Of a DNA stretch of 64,000 nucleotides, positions 8,447-17,097 are shown in pieces. Source of the stretch: Nocardia salmonicida NBRC 13393 (GTDB lineage Bacteria > Actinomycetota > Actinomycetes > Mycobacteriales > Mycobacteriaceae); NCBI RefSeq assembly GCF_001613085.1, contig NZ_BDBR01000041.1, forward strand, positions 1 to 64,000, in the 5' to 3' direction. How positions within the stretch are numbered: position 1 is the first letter of the stretch; each line of letters starts with the position of its first letter. Both the position numbers and the translations under genes were made by a program. The notes below the pieces were generated by a model, which saw nothing but the letters and a program-made list of their open reading frames with translations, did not search any database and was not told the DNA's origin.

Positions 8447-9304
8447 TCAGGGGTGTGTCACCACCAGTCGGGGGAGTTCGGCCAAACGGTCTGCCGTATC
8501 GGTGTTCGGTTTCGGGTTGTAGAGCACCAGCGACCAGTTCGGGTGGTCGGCGACGGTGAGCGTGGTGGCATCGAAGTAGAGATCACCGACTTCGGGGTGA
8601 TGCAGCGCGTTCACCGCTTGGAGCGGCGCGCCGACATCGTGGTGTTCCCAGAGTTCGGCGAACTCGGGATCGGCAGCAGCGAGTTCGTGTGCGACACGCT
8701 GGAATTCGCTGTCGTGCGGAACCAGCGCCGCATCCGCGCGATAGGCGGCGACCACGCCGGGAGCGGATTCGGTCCACAGTTCGGGCAGTCCCCGGTACCG
8801 GGGACTGGTGAAGAACGTGACCAGACAATTGTGCGGTTCGCCGTCCACACAGCCGAACACGCGCCCCGCGAGCACGTTGAACGCCAAGATGTTCCAGTAC
8901 CGATCACGCACGATGGCAGGCCCCCGCTCCCACCCGTCGACCACCGCCCGCACCTCCACACTCACCTCGGTCGCCGACCCGCCCGCGGGCGGCGGATTGA
9001 GCCCCGCGAGCAGATACAGATGCCGCCGCTCCGGCTCACTCAACCGCAACACCCCCGCCACCGCGTCGAGCACCTCACCCGACACCGTGATCTCCCGCCC
9101 CTGCTCGAGCCACGTGTACCAAGAGACCCCGACCCCCGACAGCTGCGCCACTTCTTCGCGGCGCAGACCGGGCGTGCGCCGACGTAAGCCCGGCAGTAGG
9201 CCCACATCACCCGGGGTGATCCTGGCGCGACGCGATTTCAGGAACGCACTGAGTTGGGCTCGGCGCTCGGTCCGCACCGAGCGCGTGTCGACCACTTCGC
9301 TCAT
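8447..9304 (-). CDS. Helix-turn-helix regulator with MmyB-like ligand-binding domain
   Basis: A 285-residue regulator. The start is taken at ATG 9304, which has an adjacent G-rich RBS, rather than an upstream frame extension lacking homologous character. Residues about 10-80 form an XRE-type HTH (LKSRRARITPGDVGLLPG, RRTPGLRREEVAQLSGVGVS, WYTWLEQGR). Residues about 100-270 match the PAS-like MmyB domain (DRYWNILAFN, CLVTFFTSPRYRGLP, LYFDATTLTVADHPNWSLVLY), a family thought to bind fatty-acid-like ligands. Such regulators commonly control an adjacent SDR, as here. Confidence 0.9.
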   Translation of the reverse strand: MSEVVDTRSVRTERRAQLSAFLKSRRARITPGDVGLLPGLRRRTPGLRREEVAQLSGVGVSWYTWLEQGREITVSGEVLDAVAGVLRLSEPERRHLYLLAGLNPPPAGGSATEVSVEVRAVVDGWERGPAIVRDRYWNILAFNVLAGRVFGCVDGEPHNCLVTFFTSPRYRGLPELWTESAPGVVAAYRADAALVPHDSEFQRVAHELAAADPEFAELWEHHDVGAPLQAVNALHHPEVGDLYFDATTLTVADHPNWSLVLYNPKPNTDTADRLAELPRLVVTHP

Positions 9305-9408
9305 CCCCCCATCGTCGCCGATAGCGATCCCGGTATCCAGGTGGTACTGATCGCTCGCGGCACCATCCCGGCAGTCGCCGAGCATCTGTCGGGCAATAGG
9401 CTGGGACG

Positions 9409-10095
9409 GTGAGTGGGGAAACGTCCGGGACGCCCGAGGCAGTCGACGGTGCGGGCAAACGGCGGCGGCGAGGCCGTCCGGCCCGGATCAGCAGGGAACT
9501 GATCACCTGTGCCGCCAGGGAACTCGCCCCGGAAGCGTTGACGATGCAGGCCGTCGCGGATGTGCTCGGCGTCGATCCCAAAGCCCTGAATTACCACGTG
9601 GGAGATCGAGAGGGTTTGCGCGAGCTGGTGGCGTTGGACGTCTTCGAAACCGAATTGGCCCGGGTCACGCTGCCGGTCGGCCGCGACTGGCAAGCGGTGG
9701 TCCGCTCGTATGCGATGGCGCTGCGTGACGCGGTCGTCCGGCTCGGCCCCCTGGCAACCTCCATCCGGCTGCCGGGCGACAACGGACTCGGCACGCTACG
9801 GCCCGTGGAGTGTGTGCTCCGTGCGCTTGTCGGTGCGGGCTTCTCGACCGATGATGCGGGTCGCGGACTCACCCTGATCACCGACACGGCCTTCTCCGCA
9901 GGTCTGAGCGCCGTGCGGTCGGCGAAGAACCCGGTGCATCCCGACGTGCCAGGGGTGATCAGCGCCTTGCAGGCCGCAGGCGAGGAGGAACTCCCTCTGC
10001 TGCGCGAAGTGGTCGCGGGTGGACCGGCCGGTGATCAGCTCGAGTTCGCGTTGACCGTGCTCCTGGTCGGCCTGGAACAGCTGCGAACTCGGTGA
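9409..10095 (+). CDS. TetR/AcrR-family transcriptional regulator
   Basis: A 228-residue regulator that starts at GTG 9409. After a basic Arg-rich tail, residues about 22-75 form the HTH (RISRELITCAARELAPEALT, MQAVADVLGVDPKALNYHVG). The remainder resembles the TetR_C ligand domain (DWQAVVRSYAMALRDAVVRL). It is divergent from the MmyB-type regulator, with about 100 bases between the start codons. Its regulon cannot be told from the sequence; the neighbouring dehydrogenase at 10125 is convergent. Confidence 0.87.
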   Translation: MSGETSGTPEAVDGAGKRRRRGRPARISRELITCAARELAPEALTMQAVADVLGVDPKALNYHVGDREGLRELVALDVFETELARVTLPVGRDWQAVVRSYAMALRDAVVRLGPLATSIRLPGDNGLGTLRPVECVLRALVGAGFSTDDAGRGLTLITDTAFSAGLSAVRSAKNPVHPDVPGVISALQAAGEEELPLLREVVAGGPAGDQLEFALTVLLVGLEQLRTR

Positions 10096-10124
10096 GCCCC
10101 GGCTTCCGAGTGTGATCGAGGGCT

Positions 10125-11186
10125 TCAGACCGGCCGGACGACGCCGCGCGGCATGATCAGCGGCAGATCGGTATAGGTGAGAATGCCCGGTGCGGCGGCG
10201 ACCACCGCCGGGATCGCGTGCACGGGGGGCATGGCGGTCATGATGTGTCCGAGCACCATGAAGTCCGCGATGGTTTCGGCCTGGAAGTCCGGCGGCGGGA
10301 GGAAACCGACGGTCATGTTCACCGTGGGTCGTCCGTCGACCGTGATCTTCCAGCCGTCCCCGTCCAGCTTCCAATCCGGATCCAGGGTCTGCCCCTTACG
10401 CCAGCGGACATTGATGTCGATGACCGTCCGGTCCCCGATCCGGCCCTGCCAGCTCGCGTGCACACCGGCGACGCAGCCCTTCCGGATCGTCCATGACCCG
10501 AGGTCCAGATCCGCTGTGGTCTGGGCATATTCGGCCACGCACCGGACGTCGTCGAGTTCGAGCCCGAGGGCATCGGCGACCAAACGGACGGCCTCGGCGA
10601 AGATGGCCGTGCCCCGCGCGGCCATGCCCGCCAGCTTCGGGTCATCGATCGGCGTGCCGAAGCCCACCGGTCGCTCGGTGGCAGGGGAGTCGTAGAAGGT
10701 GGTGTCGGCGGACTCGGCGATGGTGACCTTGTCGATGCGGTCGCAGGCACTGCCCGCCACGATGGCGAGCAACTCGGCGAAGCCGGGGCTCACCCCGGAA
10801 CCGAAGATGCTCGATCCGCCCTGGCGGCAAGCCTCGTCGATTTCCGCCCGATCAACGCCGAGATTGTGGCCGGTGATGAACGATGCCGTGGTCACGACGT
10901 TCACGCCCGCGGACAGGATGCGGACCACCTCGTCGACGTCGAACCACATCGGGTTGTAGACCACGCAATCAGGTTTCAGCGCCAGTAGCGCGTCGGCGTC
11001 ATCGGTGGCCAGGATGCCGATCGGGTCACCACCGAGCAGCTCGCCGACGTCGCTGCCGATCTTGCTTCCCGCCCAGGCGAAACAACCCACCAGTTCGAAC
11101 TCGGGATGCGCGGCAAGCGCCCGGGCGGAACTCTTCCCGACGTTGCCGGTCGTCCACTGGACAACCCGATACTTGGTCGATGACAT
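10125..11186 (-). CDS. DapB-like NAD(P)H-dependent amine dehydrogenase family protein
   Basis: A 353-residue protein with an N-terminal Rossmann domain: YRVVQWTTGNVGKSSARALA (residues 5-24), then a segment ending GCFAWAGSKIG. This matches the dihydrodipicolinate-reductase-like family that includes 2,4-diaminopentanoate dehydrogenase, widespread and expanded in mycolic-acid actinomycetes. The C-terminal half contains a conserved DGWKITVDGRPTVNMTVGFL segment. The actual substrate is unknown. It is monocistronic, with a 736-base non-coding stretch upstream. Confidence 0.82.
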   Translation of the reverse strand: MSSTKYRVVQWTTGNVGKSSARALAAHPEFELVGCFAWAGSKIGSDVGELLGGDPIGILATDDADALLALKPDCVVYNPMWFDVDEVVRILSAGVNVVTTASFITGHNLGVDRAEIDEACRQGGSSIFGSGVSPGFAELLAIVAGSACDRIDKVTIAESADTTFYDSPATERPVGFGTPIDDPKLAGMAARGTAIFAEAVRLVADALGLELDDVRCVAEYAQTTADLDLGSWTIRKGCVAGVHASWQGRIGDRTVIDINVRWRKGQTLDPDWKLDGDGWKITVDGRPTVNMTVGFLPPPDFQAETIADFMVLGHIMTAMPPVHAIPAVVAAAPGILTYTDLPLIMPRGVVRPV

Positions 11187-11922
11187 CGGAACCTCATTCA
11201 GTGTTCAGCGCGCGCATTGTCCGGGCCCGGCCGATTGCCGCGCACCGAACCGCGAGGTAGGACGAATGCCGTTCTACCTCTTCATATGTCGCTGCTTGTA
11301 GAGCCCATACTCGCACTCTATGCATCCGTCACGCACGCTTTCGACAAACTTTTTTCCCGACCAGAGAATAATGCGGTGGGGTCGCCACAGCTGGCCCCAC
11401 CGCACAGTGCGGCAGTCCACTGTCGATCAAGTGGTGCCCCCCACGACAACAACGTGAGGTGTCGGCTACCGCTCGATGCCGGGGAGCAGATTGGCACCGA
11501 GCGAGCTCGGCCTATACCTCCGATCTTCACCGTGGCCTGAGCCGAACGTCCACTCATGGCGATTACCGGACGGCTGGTCGCGTTAGCGCGCCATGAAGCT
11601 GTCGAGCTGACGTGCGCGCTCACGAACAGTGGCGCTCCATTCGCACTCGCCGCCGTCGCCCGACAACGAACTTGAACGAACCTGCGCGTCATGCATCCCG
11701 CCAGTTCCACGGTCGGCCGGAGCAGCCCAGGGCGTTGTGATGCCGGCCCGCTCGGCGATGACCAACAGTGTGGCGAGAGTGGGTCCCGTCCAGCTCGCAG
11801 TACTGACTCATCCGACCGCCTGCCTGCCGATCTCAGCGCACCGGGCGCCGACGTCCGGTGATTCGGCACCGACAGCAGGGCGGCTGTTAGCCTCGGATCA
11901 TGACGGGGTGGAGTTTCGATCT
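11187..11922. other. Long intergenic stretch, no confident gene
   Basis: A 736-base region between a leftward and a rightward gene. Near 11340-11430 it holds an AT-richer patch and two adjacent inverted repeats (entered separately). On the minus strand, 11583 to about 11800 reads like protein (GPTLATLLVIAERAGITTP and then a C-terminal ARQLDSFMAR), but only a TTG start is available and I recognise no family. It may be the remnant of a decayed gene. Confidence 0.4.
11373..11423. repeat. Two adjacent inverted repeats in intergenic DNA
   Basis: GCGGTGGGG at 11373-11381 pairs perfectly with CCCCACCGC at 11395-11403 across a 13-base loop. Directly after it, ACAGTG at 11404-11409 pairs with CACTGT at 11418-11423. 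No T-tract follows either. They could be the end of a lost element, a structured RNA or a processing site. Confidence 0.5.
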
Positions 11923-12549
11923 ATGGTGCGCCAACGTAGCTTTCAGCAGCTCAGGGCGTGTGCGATGAATAGCAACGATGCGCGCTGGCGTTACGTTCGC
12001 GAGATCTTGGACCGCGGGCGCAAATCAACCGGGCACTTCGGGATCGCCTCGGTGGACAGCGATGGCATGCCGAATATCACGCCGGTGGGTACGGTCTTCT
12101 TCCGCGATGATTGCACCGGTTTCTACTTCGACCAGTACACGTCGGCCCTGGCCCGAAATCTCGATACCAACCCGCACCTGTGTCTGATATCAGTCGATCG
12201 CGGATCGTTGTTCTGGTTCCGTTCGCTACTACGCGGCCGCTTCATCGGCGCGCCTGGGGTCCGGCTGTACGGAACAGCAGGGGCTCGCCGTCTCGCGTCC
12301 GAGGCAGAGCTGGAACAAGTCCGACGCCGGGTTCGCCCGATGCGGTTACTCGAGGGGGGCAGGCTGCTGTGGTCGGACTTCACCCACGTGCGCGACATCG
12401 ACTTCAGCAGCGCGCGCCTCGTGCGCTACCCGGTGATGATGTCGCACCTGTGCCAAGAGGAGTCAGTGTCATTCATTGATCGCGGCGACGCACCAGGGTC
12501 TGCGACACAACCACCTCCGACACGCTACAAACGAATCGCAACGACGTGA
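11923..12549 (+). CDS. Pyridoxamine 5'-phosphate oxidase (PPOX) fold family protein
   Basis: A protein of about 208 residues. The core (GHFGIASVDSDGMPNITPVG, then TVFFRDDCTGFYFDQYTSAL) is the split beta-barrel of flavin- or F420-binding PPOX proteins, with NPHLCLISVDRGS as the second strand pair. ATG 11923 is chosen because GGTGGAG stands 10 bases upstream; ATG 11965, where homology begins, is an alternative. The last 25 residues are low-complexity and may not be conserved. The substrate is unknown. It sits alone in a decayed region. Confidence 0.72.
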   Translation: MVRQRSFQQLRACAMNSNDARWRYVREILDRGRKSTGHFGIASVDSDGMPNITPVGTVFFRDDCTGFYFDQYTSALARNLDTNPHLCLISVDRGSLFWFRSLLRGRFIGAPGVRLYGTAGARRLASEAELEQVRRRVRPMRLLEGGRLLWSDFTHVRDIDFSSARLVRYPVMMSHLCQEESVSFIDRGDAPGSATQPPPTRYKRIATT

Positions 12550-12558
12550 GACGCCGTC

Positions 12559-12954
12559 TCAGGACCTGCCTCGCGCCACAACTCCCAGCCCGTTGACGAA
12601 CGTGTCGAAATCGGGTCGGTACGTGTCCCGATCGGCGGCCGGGGCCTGGGCGGACATCATGATCGGGTAACTCATTTCGCCTACATCGTAAGCAAATCCG
12701 AGGAAGTCCTTGTAGAGTTCTCCCTCCGAGGTCGGCGAAATCCCGGTGGTCCGGTGGGCGTCCAGACCGCACACCGAGGTGGTCTCGGATCCCAACTCTC
12801 GCCATCCGTCGTCCAGACGGACACCTATGACGGACGAGGTCCCGCGAAGGGGGAGTACCCGGAGGGTGACGGTCGCATTGCCCTTACCCAGGCCGATACG
12901 TAGTACCGAATCGCCACCTTCTGCCGGCGTCTGGAATTTTGAATAGCCGCCGCC
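12559..12954 (-). pseudogene. Truncated gene remnant, unknown family
   Basis: This frame stays open for about 130 codons from a TGA at 12957-12955 down to its stop at 12559. The translation looks like folded protein (SVLRIGLGKGNATVTLRVLP, then LDDGWREL, then LYKDFLGFAYDVGEMSYPIM and FDTFVNGLGVVA). It has no ATG or GTG; only a TTG at 12795 could start a 78-residue product. I read it as the 3' part of a gene that lost its beginning. I cannot name the family. A functional 78-residue protein from the TTG is the alternative. Confidence 0.4.
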
Positions 12955-13321
12955 TCACCCATGCCCGACCCGGCCCCGAATTCGCCCGGTTGTGTACCGA
13001 TCTGGCCTCCCTGTATCTCACCGAAATGGCGCCCATCCGCCCCGACGTGATCTGCACCGAGGCCCTCCCGCTGCGCGGGCATGACGGTGTCCTGCGGCTG
13101 TTCAAAGGCAGTCTGCAGCTATTTCATACCGGTGCCCACCTGCGCCGACATCACGACCGCCGGATTCCAGGCGGGGTGATGATCTCGGTGAACGGACCCG
13201 GCCACACGCCAATTCGCCTGTCACCCAAGGTTTGTGCGCGGACCCGACCGAATCCGCTCCGGTCGTCCGTCGCCTGGCCGCTCGCTCGATCGGCGCCGGC
13301 GGACTCGGCGACGACCGCGCA
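12955..13321. other. Stretch without a confident gene
   Basis: About 370 bases with only doubtful reading frames. A plus-strand frame from 12939 contains a protein-like piece (FARLCTDLASLYLTEMAPIR and LPLRGHDGVLRLFKGSLQLF), but then turns into Pro/Arg/Ser-rich shadow sequence. It may be part of a decayed gene like its neighbours. Confidence 0.35.
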
Positions 13322-13630
13322 GTGAGTACTATCTGGCATCGCGACTCCCGACCTGCCGAACGTGACATCGCGCGGTGGTTCTCCGCGGCCTACCACCTCG
13401 ACGTCCTTGTCGAATCCGAGGTAGTAACCGACCCCGGCCTACGTACCGGCCCCTGCCCGGCCCACCAGCAATGGTCCTGGCTACATCTGGACTACATCGA
13501 CGACCACGAGACCACTCCCGCCGACCGCACCCACGGATGGTTCCACGGGACTCTCATCCACGAACGCGACCTACACCACAACCCTTGGCCGCCAGTCGTT
13601 CCCATCGACGCGCCGGACTTCAACTGCTGA
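13322..13630 (+). CDS. Small hypothetical protein
   Basis: A 102-residue frame from GTG 13322, beginning VSTIWHRDSRPAERDIARWF. It is rich in Trp, His and Asp (QQWSWLHLDYIDDHETTPAD; GWFHGTLIHERDLHHNPWPP), which argues for real coding in this GC context. I recognise no family, signal or membrane segment. The frame is open further upstream, so the start is uncertain. It is convergent with the HNH gene 32 bases downstream. Confidence 0.45.
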   Translation: MSTIWHRDSRPAERDIARWFSAAYHLDVLVESEVVTDPGLRTGPCPAHQQWSWLHLDYIDDHETTPADRTHGWFHGTLIHERDLHHNPWPPVVPIDAPDFNC

Positions 13631-13662
13631 CGTTGCCACTGCCGCGAACTCGTACTCACGCT

Positions 13663-14013
13663 CTAGGCGAACCGTGTAGTGAGCTCGGTCGCGATCTCGT
13701 AGTGGCGCACGAGGAACGAGCGTTCGTCGAGCTTCTTGCGTCGCAGCCAGCTGGTCACTTCCGCGTTGCACTTGCTGGCGTTGCACGACCCACACGCGGG
13801 CACGACGTTGCCGAGCGTGTAGCGACCGCCACGCGAGATGGCCTGCACGCAGTCCTTCTGTAGCGAGGTAGCGGGGGAGCGACAGTACGCACACCCGTCC
13901 CACGACGCCTTGAGTGCGTCCCACTGCGCATCGGTGAGGTCGTGGATGACCTGCGCCATCCGCTTCTTGCGCTTGCGCGCGGCACGAACCTGTTTGCTAC
14001 CGCCAGTCGGCAC
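13663..14013 (-). CDS. HNH endonuclease
   Basis: About 116 residues from GTG 14013; a TTG at 14025 or ATG at 13959 are other possible starts. A very basic N-terminus (ARKRKKRMAQ) precedes a zinc-stabilised HNH fold: CAYCRSPATSLQKDCVQAIS supplies the first CxxC, and GNVVPACGSCNASKC supplies the Asn and second CxxC. Family members are nicking or restriction-associated nucleases, often phage-borne. No restriction, packaging or recombination gene is nearby, so its role is open. It lies in the decayed accessory stretch, which fits horizontal origin. Confidence 0.75.
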   Translation of the reverse strand: MPTGGSKQVRAARKRKKRMAQVIHDLTDAQWDALKASWDGCAYCRSPATSLQKDCVQAISRGGRYTLGNVVPACGSCNASKCNAEVTSWLRRKKLDERSFLVRHYEIATELTTRFA

Positions 14014-14129
14014 GAAAGGTGACAATACGCGTCGCGATGGTCGAAGTGAGCACCCTGGGCAACGAAACGTCTGGATTCTCGAGCCGAGGTCAGCGATGAA
14101 TGTGCCGATATCGAGTAGTCCATACAGGT

Positions 14130-14495
14130 ATGGATATCAACTCGTTGTTCTTCGGTCTGGCCGTGACCGATTTCGCGGCGGCAGACAGTTGGTACAGCCG
14201 CTTGTTCGGGCGTGCGGCCGACTTCGTGGTGGTGCCGGGAGTCGAGGCGATGTGGCAGCTGAGCGACACCGCCTTCCTTTACATCGTGGTCGATCCCGAG
14301 CACGCCGGTCAGGCTCTGGTGAACATCGCCGTGTCCGACCTGAACGACGCCGTTGCCGAAATCGCCTCGCGAGATCTCGATCCCGGACCGTTCATCCTCG
14401 TCGGGCCCGGTGGCGCGGCGGGCAGGAAAGCACCCTTCACCGATCCGGACGGCAACTCGATCTCTATCATCGAAATTGCAGCAGTTCATCGATGA
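14130..14495 (+). CDS. VOC family (glyoxalase/bleomycin-resistance fold) protein
   Basis: A 121-residue single-domain VOC protein starting at ATG 14130. It opens MDINSLFFGLAVTDFAAADS, with WYSRLFGRAADFVV as the first beta-alpha-beta unit, and ends GGAAGRKAPFTDPDGNSISI, the conserved DPDGN metal/ligand edge. Its length equals one domain with paired modules, so it probably dimerises. The substrate cannot be deduced. It is preceded by the divergent HNH gene and followed after 219 bases by the AIM24 gene. Confidence 0.82.
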   Translation: MDINSLFFGLAVTDFAAADSWYSRLFGRAADFVVVPGVEAMWQLSDTAFLYIVVDPEHAGQALVNIAVSDLNDAVAEIASRDLDPGPFILVGPGGAAGRKAPFTDPDGNSISIIEIAAVHR

Positions 14496-14714
14496 CATCA
14501 GGTCTGCTGTAGGAATGCACCGGTCGAACCGGCCATCCGGCAGGTCCGAAATCAACGGCGCGACTTGATCGCTCGTTGGCGAGGCCGATTGTCCACCTGT
14601 GGTCACCGATCCGGAGGGTCGGTATCGTGGGTTGGCGCTCGGCAGTAGAGGACCGAGCACAAGCCCCGGGTTCGAACAGGCTTCGCCCGCAATCGTTCAG
14701 GAGCTCCGACCCGT

Positions 14715-15395
14715 ATGCGTAGCGATATCTTCCACGCGAACAATATGGCCCAGCAGGCCACTCAGCTCGGCCTCACGTTGCAGCACTCGAAGTGTGTGAA
14801 GGCGTGTGTCAACGGCGAGGTATATGCCCGCCAGGGCGCCATGATCGGCTACCGCGGGCAGTTCGCGTTCGAGGTCAAGAGTCAGGGTCTGGGCAACCTG
14901 GTCAAGCGGTTCGCAACGGGGGAGGGGGTGCCGTTGATGAGCTGCCGTGGGCAGGGCGAGGTCTGGTTCGCCCACCATGCCTCGGATTGCTTCCTGATCG
15001 ACCTCGATCCCGGGGATTCGCTCTCGATCAACGGCAAACACATCCTCGTCTACGAGCCCACCCTCGGCTACGACATCCAGATGGTCTCCGGCGCCGGTGC
15101 TTTCGTCGGCGGCGGTTTGTTCAACTGCGTGTTCCAGGGGCAGGGTCGGCTGGCGATCACGAGCCACGGTCAGCCGATCGTCGTGCCCGTCAGCCACCAG
15201 CAACCGGTGTTCGCCGATTCCGATGCCCTGATCGGCTGGTCCTCGGGCCTGCAGACCTCCATCGTGCGCACCCAGAGTTTCGGATCGATGCTGCGCGGCG
15301 GGTCGGGTGAGGTAGCGCAGGTGCGATTCGTCGGCGAGGGGTTCGTCATTCTCCAACCCTCGGAATTCAACTTCGGGCCGACAAGCTCGAAGTAG
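14715..15395 (+). CDS. AIM24 family protein
   Basis: A 226-residue beta-rich protein of the AIM24/TspO-associated (DUF124) family. The sequence VKACVNGEVYARQGAMIGYR, then GQFAFEVKSQGLGNLVKRFATG, GLFNCVFQGQGRLAITSHG and the terminal EGFVILQPSEFNFGP are family hallmarks. In yeast the homolog is mitochondrial; the bacterial function is not known. There is no signal peptide. It appears monocistronic. Confidence 0.85.
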   Translation: MRSDIFHANNMAQQATQLGLTLQHSKCVKACVNGEVYARQGAMIGYRGQFAFEVKSQGLGNLVKRFATGEGVPLMSCRGQGEVWFAHHASDCFLIDLDPGDSLSINGKHILVYEPTLGYDIQMVSGAGAFVGGGLFNCVFQGQGRLAITSHGQPIVVPVSHQQPVFADSDALIGWSSGLQTSIVRTQSFGSMLRGGSGEVAQVRFVGEGFVILQPSEFNFGPTSSK

Positions 15396-15504
15396 CCACA
15401 CCGTGCAGAATCTTGATCATCAGCCGCAGCCGCGGCTCGAACTCGGGCAGGCCGCTGCTGTAGAACTGCACGCCCGCACCGGCCCCGCGTTGGTGACCAG
15501 CAGG

Positions 15505-15696
15505 TCAGGGGCACACGGTACCGATACTGACTCCCGCCGCCGCGATTCGATTGGTCGAGGTCTCGGTGATCCCGCGCTCTCCGAACAGGTTCGCCGCGGC
15601 GTCGAGGATCTGGTTCCGCGTCGCCTTGGCTCGATCCTGCGTGGGCAGACGGCGACTACGAGGGGGCGGAGGCACGCTCTTGATCCTTACGTTCAC
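15505..15696 (-). pseudogene. Truncated TetR-family regulator
   Basis: From GTG 15696 the frame encodes a complete TetR DNA-binding head: RAKATRNQILDAAANLFGER and GITETSTNRIAAAGVSIGT. It then reaches a TGA after VCP, where intact proteins continue YxYFPNK and a ligand domain of about 130 residues. No other frame immediately downstream resumes a TetR C-terminus. It is a 63-codon remnant, lacking the residues that finish the recognition helix turn and the whole regulatory domain, so it is almost certainly non-functional. Confidence 0.75.
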
Positions 15697-15757
15697 AACA
15701 CTGAGCCGCAGCACAGCGTCTGCGTTATCTCGCCGAGCCCGCCCGCTTCCGGGTTCG

Positions 15758-16891
15758 TCACCTCGGCTGAACGAACACCGAGGCCTGGTCGTCCAGCAGG
15801 CGGCGGATTTCCTCGTCCGGATACGGGGTGCTTCGGCTCGCCTGCTGGAACGCACGCATGAATCCGGACATCGCCGTGGCGACCGGCGCATGCCGAGTGA
15901 GGAGCGCGGCGGCTCCCTCGGGGATGCCATGGGGAGGCTTGCCCTCGGCGATGGCACGCACCATCGTGGCGCGTGTCTCCCGGTCTTCCCGTCGGAGCCC
16001 GTACAGGGCGGTGAGCAGCCAGTTCGTCAGGTAGGTGGCGGTGAAACCGTGGTCATAGCTCTGGTTCTGGTCGAAGAACGCGGCTTCCTGCGGTGAGAGG
16101 TCGAACCCGGAGGAGAGCGCGAGGCCGTAGTCGGCGAGGTAGAGGCGTCTACCGTCGGTCAGGATGTTCTGGAAGTGCGCGTCCAGGTGCAGGAGCCCAC
16201 GGCTGTTCATGAACGCGGTGCCCGCGGCCAGTTCCCGCTCCACCATGGCGCAGGCGTGGTCGGTGGTCTCGTCGCCCGCCTCGATCTGGGCGTTCAGCCA
16301 GTCGTGCAGGGTGGTCGGGATGTACTCCAGGAACAGCGCGATGCTCGCCGAAGAGTCACGCAGGGCCTCGATCCGGTGGCGTACCTCGGGTCGGTCGTCC
16401 CAGTAGGCGACGGTGCGATCGATGTCGGCGAGCTCGGCAGGCAGCGGCGTCGTGTCCGGGAGCACCCGCCAGTGGTACATCAGCGGGAAGCCCTCGTGTT
16501 CGGCGGCGAGCACCCAATTCGTCGTCATGGTGTGCACGGCAAGCTCGCGCCAGGCTCCGAAGCCCGCTCCGCCGATGAGGCCGACGCCGTAGTGATAGAA
16601 CAGCGGCACATCGAACAGGTTCGCCGTGGACCGGACGTGTTCCGGCTGCCGTTCCAGGTCGGAGAGGGGCACTCGCTTCACGAAAACCGGAGTTCCCGCG
16701 ATCTCGAGTAGCGCTGATTTTCCGCCGATACCGGCACCGATCGGCTCGGCCGCATCCACGAGCTCGCGCAACGCATGATCGCTGTGCAGTGCCAGAGCGG
16801 TGGAGACGGCGCCGTGAACGCGCAGGCGCTTCGGGAGCGACATGTCACGGGTCGCCGCCGCGTCGCGGGACATCGCCTCGCTGCCGCGCAT
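15758..16891 (-). CDS. Protein-kinase-like (aminoglycoside phosphotransferase-like) protein
   Basis: About 377 residues. ATG 16891 (or GTG 16897) is preferred because GGGGAGGG lies just upstream. It has a degenerate nucleotide loop (GAGIGGKSALLEI), a Lys strand (TPVFVKRVPLSDLERQPEHV), the catalytic loop HLDAHFQN (HxDx4N) and DYG in place of DFG. This is a kinase-fold protein in the family annotated as protein kinase or phosphotransferase in actinomycetes. The absence of membrane segments or PASTA domains separates it from Pkn kinases. Substrate unknown. Confidence 0.72.
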   Translation of the reverse strand: MRGSEAMSRDAAATRDMSLPKRLRVHGAVSTALALHSDHALRELVDAAEPIGAGIGGKSALLEIAGTPVFVKRVPLSDLERQPEHVRSTANLFDVPLFYHYGVGLIGGAGFGAWRELAVHTMTTNWVLAAEHEGFPLMYHWRVLPDTTPLPAELADIDRTVAYWDDRPEVRHRIEALRDSSASIALFLEYIPTTLHDWLNAQIEAGDETTDHACAMVERELAAGTAFMNSRGLLHLDAHFQNILTDGRRLYLADYGLALSSGFDLSPQEAAFFDQNQSYDHGFTATYLTNWLLTALYGLRREDRETRATMVRAIAEGKPPHGIPEGAAALLTRHAPVATAMSGFMRAFQQASRSTPYPDEEIRRLLDDQASVFVQPR

Positions 16892-17097
16892 CACCACGAT
16901 CAACCCTCCCCGTCGCACTCGCGATCAACAGTCAGCCTATCGCGATCATCGACCTGTCGAACGTCCGGAAAAGCCGCTGTTCGGAGATCCGTAAATCCAG
17001 GCGCGGTGGGGCTGAGCAGGTACTCCGAGTCGATGTCCGAGCTGCGCGCCAGTGGCGCGTAAGGGCGGTGCAAGAAGCCGCAGTAAGAGTCGATGAC

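Noticed and set aside
12939..13325. Plus-strand frame of 128 codons
   Set aside because: Only the first third looks protein-like, there is no ribosome binding site, and it overlaps the minus-strand remnant. I mention it in the stretch description but do not call it a gene.
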